NCBI RefSeq assembly: GCF_000346465.2
Contig: NC_034010.1
Coordinates: forward strand, 17,495,574 to 17,559,573
Direction: 5' to 3'
From: Prunus persica
Taxonomy: Eukaryota > Streptophyta > Magnoliopsida > Rosales > Rosaceae
DNA length: 64,000 nt
Shown here: positions 1-8,971 of the stretch, piece by piece
Layout: each line of letters begins with the position of its first letter
How positions within the stretch are numbered: position 1 is the first letter of the stretch
The notes under the pieces: generated by a model
What the model saw: the letters and a program-made list of their open reading frames with translations, nothing else
Databases searched by the model: none
Told to the model about the DNA's origin: nothing
Program-made: the position numbers and the translations under genes

Positions 1-1164
1 CTTGATCAACACTTTCCAGCAGCTACCAAAGATTATCCAGTACTTGAAGCCTTACCCTACCTCTTCAATATCTCAGGGGAAAGAAAGATAATGTCCTAGC
101 CGATACTATCTGTTCTTTTACAAGAATGCATATGTTAAATGCAGGTTGCAACTGGTTCAAAGTCAGATGCAACGAACATGATAATATATATCAAGGTCCA
201 AAGATCCAGAGCTAAATAGCAACAGCCCCAGTGGGTTGTAAATTACCAAATTCCATGGAATTTGGAATTTGGAGGTTCAGAATCTAGAACTATACCATTA
301 TAACAAAGACATCTTTATCTGATAGCATAATTGTCAGGAAATCTTACATTTAGATTGTCACGCCACTACGAAAGAACTACCAGCATACATTTCTCAAGAA
401 GATGCTTTAGGTGACAAAAATGGTGGGATCCTAAGTAATACCTCATACCTTGATTGCCAACAGCGTCCACTTTTGTAATTTTTTCTAGAAAACCTATGAT
501 GCTTTAATGCATAATCAAAGAAGAAAACCTATGTCAATGCTCGGCGACAAAGTTTGAACCAGAAAAATGAAAGTGATTTTATTGTTTATGAAGTTCTTTG
601 CAGATTTTGGAAGCAAGTGGTTCCTAAGATTCATACTTTCGGTAAAGAACTGTGTTATTAAAGCCAAGTCCTTAAAAGAGGCATTAGACCTATAGGATAC
701 AAAAGTAGAAGACCCTTTGCAGGCAAGAGAGTCTGCATATGATTCTTGTTTCTAACTACAACTATGCACCAATGAAAGGAACAACCAAGCCTTAACATAG
801 TTCTCAAGGTAATCCTTCATCATTTCCAAACCAAGTAACAGCAACTGAGAATATCTCCTCTGAAGCTAATTATGTAAATATATCCTTACTTGAAGTTTGA
901 ACTTCCACTAAACCCATGAAAGTTTGCACTGCAGGCAGATCCTACAGCTTTTCATTTCCAGAAAGCATTACAAATACAAAGAAAATAATCCCAACAAACA
1001 AACAATCACATACAAACTTCAGGCATAGAGAAAGACACCATTTTTTCCCCCCAAATGGATAAGAAAACAGAAAAATTATAAATTCAAACTAGTAAAAAAT
1101 GATGACTAAGCTTGATCCAGATCATTAAATTATATCAGGACGAAAAATTTCGGACTTTTAGTAC
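1..1164. other. Non-coding flank, no gene recognised
   Basis: No open frame of convincing coding character was found on either strand. The stretch is AT-rich and could be an intron of the possible minus-strand gene whose first exon is proposed at 1165-1233, but no second exon in the right phase could be identified. Confidence 0.4.
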
Positions 1165-1233
1165 CTCAAGGGCAGTTACAGAATCAGAGTCGCCACCACC
1201 TGTGAGAAATGAAGAGGATGGTTTCGACCCCAT
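1165..1233 (-). CDS. Possible first coding exon of a divergent gene
   Basis: On the minus strand an ATG at 1233 opens 23 codons beginning MGSKPSSSFLTGGGDSDS. They end at a phase-0 GT donor (GTACTAAAAG, first intron base at 1164). The composition (Ser/Gly-rich start, no low complexity) looks coding, and an upstream leader-like stretch lies at about 1234-1330. The gene would run off the left edge, diverging from RPN5. I do not recognise the protein and found no second exon, so this is a weak call; it could be chance. Confidence 0.22.
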
Positions 1234-1630
1234 GCGACCAGTACTCCAATCAACCCTCTTCTTTCTTCGGTTTTCTTCAGTGCAACTTACCTACCTACCT
1301 CAACGCGGCTGATGCAGCTAGAAAGTCGTACCTGAAGAACGGGTGCGCCACATAAGCAAATTGACATGGTACGCCAGGCCAGCAAGAAAACGAAACGCGG
1401 AAAAAGCACACATGATATAATCAGATTTTATTTTGATCTCTTCAAGATATTATTAAGCAAAAACGGGAGTTTTAAGACTAAAATAAGTTATATTTGCGAA
1501 TCAAGAGAGTTTGTGCACTAAAATGAGGACTTTTAAATAAAACCGATAAAGTTAAAAGAAAAAAGAAGAAAAGAAAAAAGAAGAAAAAACAGAAGAGTGT
1601 TATAAAAGTCTTGAAATGGAGCCCACACAT

Positions 1631-1736
1631 ACTGTTCATTACTGTACATTACTGTTCATCACTGTTCATTTGACGGCTTTGATAGAGTTTGTCTGTCACG
1701 GGTGAACAGTGATGAATAGTGATGAATAGTGATTAT
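1631..1736. repeat. Inverted array of ACTGTTCA motifs in LTR
   Basis: The left arm (1631-1668) contains repeated ACTGTTCAT/ACTGTACAT units and the right arm (1703-1736) contains TGAACAGTGATGAATAGTGA units, so the arms are near reverse complements around a loop of about 34 bp. It sits directly upstream of the LTR TATA box and is repeated in the 3' LTR. The LTRs of copy A2 keep the motif and carry a 64-bp tandem duplication of it. This could be a repeated transcription-factor site or a DNA/RNA hairpin; the function is inferred from position only. Confidence 0.6.
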
Positions 1737-1742
1737 TTCAGC

Positions 1743-1753
1743 CTATAAATAAG
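1743..1753 (+). promoter_or_regulatory. LTR TATA box
   Basis: CTATAAATAAG in the 5' LTR, with the same sequence at 7743-7753 in the 3' LTR. It is well placed for U3/R promoter use. The 3' copy points toward RPN5. Confidence 0.6.
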
Positions 1754-2033
1754 AAGAGAAACGGAAAGAAGAAGGAGAAGAAAAAAGGAGAAAGGAAGAG
1801 AAGGAAGAAAGAGGAAAGAGAGAGCAGAGAGAAATTCTCCTAGAGAGAAAATTCAGTGAGCCACATATATTGTAAACACTAAACTTGTAGCTCTATCCTT
1901 TTACATAGTGGAAAAGTTACTGCTGCTGCTCTCCGAGGACGTAGGCATAGCCGAACCTCGTTAAATGCTGTGTCTCATCTACTTTACGTGCAGCTCAGAA
2001 TTATCGCACATATCCCAGGTTATTTTTATAACA

Positions 2034-2050
2034 CGTTATCAGCACGATAG
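2034..2050 (+). other. Primer-binding-site region of copia A1
   Basis: Directly after the 5' LTR the sequence reads CGTTATCAGCACGATAG, and the same words follow the LTR of copy A2. The usual plant copia site complementary to initiator Met-tRNA (TGGTATCAGAGC) is only partly matched, over TATCAG. The priming tRNA is therefore unclear; position and conservation between copies support a primer site. Confidence 0.45.
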
Positions 2051-2380
2051 TCTCTCCTTTTATTTCTGAAAATTTTCAACTAACACTTTACTTTATGTAA
2101 TTACTAACCATTAACAAAAATGGACCCTTGGTAATACTAAACATATTATCAGTGGGAGACCGTTACTAATACTAACACTTTACTTTATGAATTTATTTTA
2201 CCGCACATTTACATTTATTTTAAAGGGTGGTGCGGGTTTATCGTCCACGCCTTTGCTTTTATTTAAATGTATGGAGCAGAATTAGTGCCCATACAAGCAC
2301 ACTTACTTTACCGCACATTTAAGGTATGGTGCGGAATTAACGTCCATACAGCAAGCAATTTAATTCATGATTTTATTTTT

Positions 2381-2667
2381 ATCATCAATTAATATACCTG
2401 AATAATGAAATTCCTATTAATAAGTGGTTTAATATCTCAGATCTCGAACCTAAAATTTTGGACAGCAAATTCATGACACTTTATCATCAATTAATATACC
2501 TGAATAATGAAATTCCTATTAATAAGTGGCTTAATATCTCAGATCTCGAACCTAAAATTTTGGACAGCAAATTCATGACACTTTATCATCAATTAATATA
2601 CCTGAATAATGAAATTCCTATTAATAAGTGGCTTAATGTTCCAGATCTCGAGCCTAAAGTTTCAGAT
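2381..2667 (+). repeat. 102-bp tandem repeat in element leader
   Basis: Nearly three direct copies with period 102 bp start at 2381, 2483 and 2585, just upstream of the gag ATG; the last copy is more diverged and runs into the gag start. The period equals 34 codons and one frame stays open through it (2458-2718), but that frame is not the gag frame. Copy A2 has two shorter units (about 60 bp) in the same place, so this leader block varies in copy number. Confidence 0.85.
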
Positions 2668-3724
2668 GGCAAATTTGGCAAAACTGGAGTTTGCTGCCTT
2701 AGACCTTTCCGGGGATAACTTTTTATCATGGGTCCTGGATGCCAAAATTCATCTACGAGCCAATGGCCTCGGACAAACAATTGTAGATGAGAATGATGCT
2801 TCGCCTGAAGAGAATGCGAAGGCCATGATCTTTCTTCGCCGCCACATCCATGAAGCGCTGAAAAGCGAATATGTGGTGGTTGATGAACCGTTGGTTCTGT
2901 GGAAAGCTCTAGGTGAAAGATACGATCACCAGAAGACGATGACTCTCCCAAGAGCTAGATACGAATGGACCCACTTGAGATTTCAAGATTACAAGTCAGT
3001 GTCCGAGTATAACTCTGCTATGCATAGAATTACCTCATTAATGAGGCTATGTGGGGAAAATATATCTGAGGAGGATATGCTCGAAAAAACTCTGAGCACT
3101 TTTCATGCTTCAAATGTCCTCCTTCAACAGCAATACAGACATAGCGGTTTCAAGAGATACTCGGAACTTGTATCTTGCCTCTTGTTAGCTGAGCAGAATA
3201 ATGAGCTCTTATTAAAGAATCACCAATCTCGCCCAACGGGCTCAGCACCACTTCCTGAAATAAATGCTGCATCTCAGGAAGTGAATGCCACTTCATCTCG
3301 TGGTAATATCCATAAACGTGGGCGATGGGGCAAACGTGGACACTGGCAAGGAAGTAGAAAAAATCATGGTGCTCGTTTAGAGGGTTTAGGACCAAGGAGT
3401 GGTCCATCCACGAATGGCAAATATGCATCCCGTAATAAGGGAAAGGCACAGATGAGTTATGTGCCTAGAAATGTTGAAAGCCCTTGCCACAGATGTGGAG
3501 CAAAGGGACATTGGGTGCGCACTTGTCGTACGCCCAGGCATTTGGCGGATCTCTATCAAGCTTCACTTAAGAACAGGAAAGTGGAGATAAATTACATTGA
3601 TCATGCTCCGCCAGCCACAGATGGCTCATCAGAAATATCACGTCAGCAAAACAAGACGCATCTAGATGTTTCTGATTTTGTTACTAAAAGAGGGAATGAA
3701 GGTTATGAGTCCGAATTAGATTAA
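2666..3724 (+). CDS. Copia A1 Gag
   Basis: Predicted 352-aa Gag, the particle-forming nucleocapsid protein of the element. I chose the ATG at 2666 because the second copy starts with the same MANLAKLEF; an in-frame ATG at 2609 lies in the repeat and is less likely. The central region is the usual copia-type Gag domain (UBN2-like). The C-terminal part is basic and Gly/Arg-rich, followed by a CCHC zinc knuckle CHRCGAKGHWVRTC (C-x2-C-x4-H-x4-C), which is complete. It ends in its own stop codon; pol is in the same frame but 129 bases further on, so a simple Gag-Pol fusion cannot be read through. Confidence 0.9.
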   Translation: MANLAKLEFAALDLSGDNFLSWVLDAKIHLRANGLGQTIVDENDASPEENAKAMIFLRRHIHEALKSEYVVVDEPLVLWKALGERYDHQKTMTLPRARYEWTHLRFQDYKSVSEYNSAMHRITSLMRLCGENISEEDMLEKTLSTFHASNVLLQQQYRHSGFKRYSELVSCLLLAEQNNELLLKNHQSRPTGSAPLPEINAASQEVNATSSRGNIHKRGRWGKRGHWQGSRKNHGARLEGLGPRSGPSTNGKYASRNKGKAQMSYVPRNVESPCHRCGAKGHWVRTCRTPRHLADLYQASLKNRKVEINYIDHAPPATDGSSEISRQQNKTHLDVSDFVTKRGNEGYESELD

Positions 3725-3853
3725 ATCCCTTAATGTACTATTTGTATTAGCTGTACTATTTGTATTAGCTGAAGTGTTGTTTAAATTTCAATCCAATAAA
3801 AGTTGTAATGTTGTCTTCTTTTTGATCCCAGCTTATTTTACTTATTTGGTGGC
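3725..3853 (+). other. gag-pol spacer with possible splice acceptor
   Basis: 129 bp between the gag stop and the pol ATG, with further stops in the gag frame. It contains two copies of an 18-bp word (TGTACTATTTGTATTAGC) and, near the end, a pyrimidine-rich stretch followed by CAG shortly before the pol ATG. Copy A2 keeps the CAG at the matching place. Pol may be expressed from a spliced or separate transcript; this is inference. Confidence 0.5.
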
Positions 3854-6800
3854 ATGGATGTAAATTATGGATGCCCTCAAAACAAAGGCTATAGCAGAGA
3901 TATTTGTCTCGCAGACAGCGCAACTACTCATACGATCCTTCAAGATCGGAAGTATTTCTCAAAATTAATGCTTACAAAAGCAAAGGTAACAATCATATCA
4001 GGTCCTGCAAATCTGATTGAAGGTTCAGGAAGAGCCCAAATTATGTTACCAAATGGAACAATACTGTCCATTCCAGATGCTTTGTATTCATCTAACTCCA
4101 GAAGGAATCTGTTGAGTTTCAAAGATATACGTTTGAATGGCTACCATGTTGAAACAAAGATAGAGGAAAACATGGAATATCTTTGTATTACCTCCAGTGA
4201 TACCCAAAAGCGTATACTGGAGAAGCTTTGTGAGCTCTCATCAGGGTTGTATTACACAACCATACGGACAATTGAGGCACATAGTGTCATGGACCAAGAG
4301 TCCACTGGCTCAAATGCTTTTAAGCTTTGGCATGACAGGTTGGGTCATCCTGGATCCACCATGATGCGCAGGATCATCACCAACTCTAAAGGACATCCCT
4401 TATTAACTAAACACATTATGTTATCAAGTGACATCTTTTGCCAAGCTTGTTCACAAGGGAAGTTGGTGATCAGACCATCACAACCAAAGGTTGATGTTGA
4501 GTCTCCATCATTTTTGCAAAGAATTCAAGGGGACATTTGTGGACCTATTCACCCCCCATGTGGACCATTTCGGTAGTTTATGGTCTTGGTGGACGCATCT
4601 ACCCGATGGTCACATGTTTGTCTTTTATCTACTCGGAACATGGCATTTGCTAGGCTTTTGGCTCAGATAATTAAATTACGAGCTCAATTCCCAGATTATC
4701 CCATTAAGTCAATCAGACTCGATAATGCTGGTGAATTTACATCTCAGACTTTTGATGACTACTGCATGTCACTAGGCATAGATATTGAACATCCTGTTCC
4801 CCATGTGCATACTCAAAATGGCTTGGCAGAAGCTTTAATTAAACGCCTTCAATTGATAGCACGCACTTTGCTAATGAAAACAAAGTTGCCAGTTTCTGCT
4901 TGGGGATATGCCATTTTACATGCAGCATCACTTGTGCGATTAAGGCCCGTTGCCAACAATCAATGTTCTCCCATACAACTCGTATTAGGAAATCAACCAA
5001 ACATTTCACATTTAAGAATTTTTGGGTGTACAGTATATGTGCCCATTGCACCACCACAACGTACTAAGATGGGCCCTCAACGCAGATTGGGAATTTATGT
5101 TGGTTTTGATTCACCATCTATCATCAAATACTTAGAACCCCTGACGGGTGATATTTTTACCGCACGATTTGCGGATTGTGATTTTGATGAGACAATCTTC
5201 CCACCATTAGGGGGAGAAAAATCTGTGTCTAAAGAACAAGGCAAACTCATTCCTGAAAAACGATGTGAATTATCATGGAATGTATCCACATTGTCTCATC
5301 TCGATCCTCATACTGCTCAATGCGAAAACGAAGTAAGAAGGATTGTTCACCTCCAAAGTATTGCAAATCAGATGCCAGATGCATTTAATGATGCAGCAAA
5401 GGTGACAAAATCTCATATCCCAGCTGCAAATACACCCGCACGGATTGATGTCCATAATGGACAAAGCAATGTGCCAGCAAATGGTTCATCTGCTGCACGC
5501 CTAAAACGTGGCAGACCACTAGGCTCAAAGGATTCAGTTCCTCGAAAGAGGAAGTTGATGGACAAAATGAATCCAAATGAAATAAATAGAGAGCCCACAA
5601 TTCATAATTCAAATGCCCCTAAAGAGGGACATGTACTTCTTGACAAGGAAAACGTCATTGGTGAGACAAGTGCCCCTAAAGTGGCAACCGTACCTGAAAG
5701 TCAAGAAATCTCCATAAATTATACGTCCACTGATGAATTGTGGAGTAGAAATGAGATGATCATCGATGATATATTTGCATTCTCAGTGGCTGCTGAAATA
5801 ATAAAAGATGATGATATTGAACCACGCTCTATTAATGAATGTACACAGAGGCAAGATTGGCCCAAGTGGAAGGATGCAATCCAGGCAGAATTAAATTCTT
5901 TGGAAAAAAGGAGTGTTTTTGGACATATTAGTCCAACTCCACCCAATGTGAACCCTGTAGGTTACAAGTGGGTATTTACAAGAAAGCGCAATGAGAAAAA
6001 TGAGATCTCAAGGTATAAAGCGCGACTCGTTGCGCAAGGTTTTTCACAAAGGCCTGGAATTGATTATGTGGAAACGTACTCTCCAGTAATGGACACAATT
6101 ACATTCCGTTACCTAATAAGTTTGGCGGTTTCAGAAAAACTTGAAATGAGACTCATGGATGTTATTACCGCATATTTGTATGGAGAATTGGATACAGATA
6201 TATACATGAAAGTTCTAGAAGGATTCAGGTTGCCTGAAGCAGCCAGAAACACACCACGGGGCATGTTCTCAGTTAAATTGAGAAAATCATTATATGGGCT
6301 AAAACAATCTGGACGAATGTGGTACAATCGTCTCAGTAAGTATTTACTGAAGGAAGGATACACAAATGATCCTGTTTGCCCATGTGTGTTTATTAAGAAA
6401 TCAAAGTCTGGATTTGCGATAGTGGCAGTATATGTCGACGACATGAATCTAATTGGAACTTCTGCAGAGCTTCAAAAGACTGTTGATTATCTCAAACGTG
6501 AGTTTGAGATGAAGGATCTTGGAAAGACAAAATATTGTCTTGGCTTGCAGATTGAGCACAGTGCTAATGGAATTTTGGTGCATCAATCAACTTATACTGA
6601 GAAAGTATTGAAACGGTTTGGCATGGATAAAGCCCATCCACTTAGCACTCCAATGGTCGTTCGATCGCTTGACACTAAGAAAGACCCATATCGTCCAAAA
6701 GGGAATGATGAAATGGTCCTTGGTCCAGAAGTACCATATCTTAGTGCAATAGGTGCTTTATTGTACCTCGCACAATGTACCAGACCAGACATATCATTCT

Positions 6801-7480
6801 CAGTAAATCTGTTAGCAAGGTACAGTTCTGCTCCAACAAGGCGACACTGGACCGGCATCAAACATGTTCTACGATACCTACGTGGGACAACAGACATGGG
6901 GTTATTCTATTCCAGTGAATCGACCAACGCCCAGAGTATTATTGGTTATGCTGATGCAGGATATCTCTCTGATCCACATCAAGGACGATCACAGACTGGG
7001 TATGTATTTACATGTGGAGGAACTGCGATCTCATGGCGTTCAACAAAACAAACATTAGTGGCCACATCTTCCAATCACTCGGAAATACTTGCCCTCCATG
7101 AAGCCAGTCGTGAATGCGTTTGGTTAAGATCGGTAATCCATCACATCCGAAGCACATGTGCCCTACCCTCAATAACAGACACTCCAACAATTCTGAATGA
7201 GGACAATGCCGCTTGTATTGCTCAGATTACAGGAGGATATATCAAGGGTGACAGGACCAAACACATATCACCAAAGTTTTTCTATACACATGAGCTCCAG
7301 AAGAGTCAAGAAATCAAAGTCAGACAAATCCGCTCAAGTGATAACCTGGCAGATCTCTTCACTAAATCATTGCCGAAATATACATTCCAAAAGTTAGTAC
7401 ATGGCATCGGATTACGACAACTCTGCAAGCAATCAAGTTGGAGCATGCAAAATCAGGGGGAGCATTCAAGAGTCCTCTAA
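3854..7480 (+). pseudogene. Copia A1 Pol, interrupted by one stop codon
   Basis: Polyprotein giving protease, integrase, reverse transcriptase and RNase H. Seen in order: protease motif DSATTHTI; GAG-pre-integrase zinc region (LWHDRLGH ... FCQACSQGK); integrase core (QGDICGPI, LDNAGEF and HTQNGLAEA); RT (GYKWVFTRKRNE, then YVDDMN catalytic motif); and RNase H (GYADAGY, EILALHEA, LFTKSLP). A TAG at 4574-4576 interrupts it in the integrase core, 240 codons after the ATG, where copy A2 has a sense codon; the downstream 966 codons are open in the same frame. Length with the stop counted is 1208 codons, equal to A2. Otherwise the domains look intact, so the lesion looks recent. Confidence 0.93.
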
Positions 7481-7588
7481 CATAGGACATATGCACGTTG
7501 TACTCTTTTTCCTTTGCTTAGATTTTCCCACTGGGTTTTTCCAAGCAAGGTTTTAATGAGGCAACCAATCTAAGGTCATGTGGTCTCC

Positions 7589-7597
7589 AAGGGGGAG
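7589..7597 (+). other. Polypurine tract of copia A1
   Basis: AAGGGGGAG directly abuts the 3' LTR, the normal place for the plus-strand primer of reverse transcription. Confidence 0.75.
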
Positions 7598-8033
7598 TGT
7601 TATAAAAGTCTTGAAATGGAGCCCACACATACTGTTCATTACTGTACATTACTGTTCATCACTGTTCATTTGACGGCTTTGATAGAGTTTGTCTGTCACG
7701 GGTGAACAGTGATGAATAGTGATGAATAGTGATTATTTCAGCCTATAAATAAGAAGAGAAACGGAAAGAAGAAGGAGAAGAAAAAAGGAGAAAGGAAGAG
7801 AAGGAAGAAAGAGGAAAGAGAGAGCAGAGAGAAATTCTCCTAGAGAGAAAATTCAGTGAGCCACATATATTGTAAACACTAAACTTGTAGCTCTATCCTT
7901 TTACATAGTGGAAAAGTTACTGCTGCTGCTCTCCGAGGACGTAGGCATAGCCGAACCTCGTTAAATGCTGTGTCTCATCTACTTTACGTGCAGCTCAGAA
8001 TTATCGCACATATCCCAGGTTATTTTTATAACA
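7598..8033 (+). repeat. 3' LTR of copia A1
   Basis: 436 bp, identical by eye to the 5' LTR and exactly 6000 bp downstream of it. Its TATA box (7743-7753) points toward RPN5 and could start read-out transcripts. Confidence 0.96.
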
Positions 8034-8181
8034 AAGAGAAAAATAAGAATCGGCATCGGGGGTTCAATTAGTCTTGACTTATCCCTTACTCTAACAATTT
8101 CTTTTTAAAAGAAAAAAAAAAACAGAGGAAAGAGAAATCGGCCTGTTTAGTCTTTACCTTTCAGCCCTCACTCTCTGATCG

Positions 8182-8209
<28 letters not shown>
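8182..8209 (+). repeat. (CT)n microsatellite in RPN5 leader
   Basis: A run of about 14 CT units followed by further CT-rich sequence, in the presumed 5' untranslated exon of RPN5. Such pyrimidine tracts are common near plant transcription starts. Confidence 0.8.
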
Positions 8210-8212
<3 letters not shown>

Positions 8213-8251
8213 CCTGGCCTGTTTCACTCTCTCTCTAAATTCGCGCATCAG

Positions 8252-8907
8252 GTATGCTTTAGGATTACATTTATTAGGGTTTTCCTTTTGTTTTTGTATC
8301 ATACAAGGAGGAATCTGCTCGGGTTTCGATTTAGGGTTTTTGTATGGATTTCGAATTCACATTTACAAAGTTGAGATTGGGTTTGTTTACTATGAAAAAT
8401 CTGACGGTCGTGGGTTAGGGTTTGAGTTTGTCTTCCTTAATATGATTTGTGCACCTGATTGTTTCTCTTGGATGTTTTCTTCATCTCCGCCTTTGACTAC
8501 TATGATTTAGGGTTCAAGCGTCTCTCTTTTTATGCTGAAAGGGACTGATTGGGAACTTCTTCAGTTTGATTTTTAGGTTTGGTCTCAAAGTATTTTCGAA
8601 CTTGGGAATGTATATTTAATGGAACTAGGTATTGTTTTTAGTTATATTTTCATATGTTCGGCTTGAATTTGGGTTATAGGGTTCTTTTTGGCTGCTTGTT
8701 TGCTAATTTCTTAAGAAATTTAGAGTGGTCCATCTCAGTTCCTTGTGGATATGTTTGGAAGGGAAAGAGGTGGAAATGGACGTGTATGGTTCAGATTTTG
8801 TTTTGCTCTTCACAATGTTAAACTGAAACTGAAAGTAATCTGATAATCTGATGTAATTTTTCTTTTCCCATGAGTCATGTTCTTATTGGCTTGTTGTATC
8901 ATTGCAG
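8252..8907 (+). other. Leader intron of RPN5
   Basis: GT donor after CGCGCATCAG (exon end 8251) and a TTGCAG acceptor ending at 8907 bracket a T-rich 656-bp stretch, leaving a short leader exon just before the ATG at 8972. No transcript is available here; the call rests on splice-site quality and intron-like composition. Confidence 0.6.
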
Positions 8908-8971
8908 GTAAAGGTTTCTTCCATACCAGAAGGACTCTACTAGGGTTTTATTCACCAATCCATCTTCGAAA

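Larger units (their letters stand above)
1598..2033 (+). repeat. 5' LTR of copia A1
   Basis: 436 bp, bounded by TG...CA, and identical by eye to 7598-8033. It holds a TATA box, an inverted array of ACTGTTCA-type motifs just upstream of it, and a purine-rich tract (about 1751-1840) just downstream that would be in the transcript leader. Confidence 0.96.
1598..8033 (+). mobile_element. Complete Ty1/copia retrotransposon A1
   Basis: LTR retrotransposon, 6436 bp, plus strand. The 5' and 3' LTRs (436 bp each) begin TGTTATAAAA and end TTTTATAACA, which are perfect inverted ends. A 5-bp target duplication AAGAG lies at 1593-1597 and 8034-8038. Order inside is leader, gag, short spacer, then pol with protease, integrase, reverse transcriptase and RNase H; integrase before RT is the copia order. 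By eye the two LTRs show no difference over 436 bp, so the insertion is recent. Pol carries one in-frame stop, so this copy is probably not autonomous. A second family member is at 38698-45341. The insertion lies about 0.9 kb upstream of the RPN5 start codon, in the same orientation. Confidence 0.97.
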
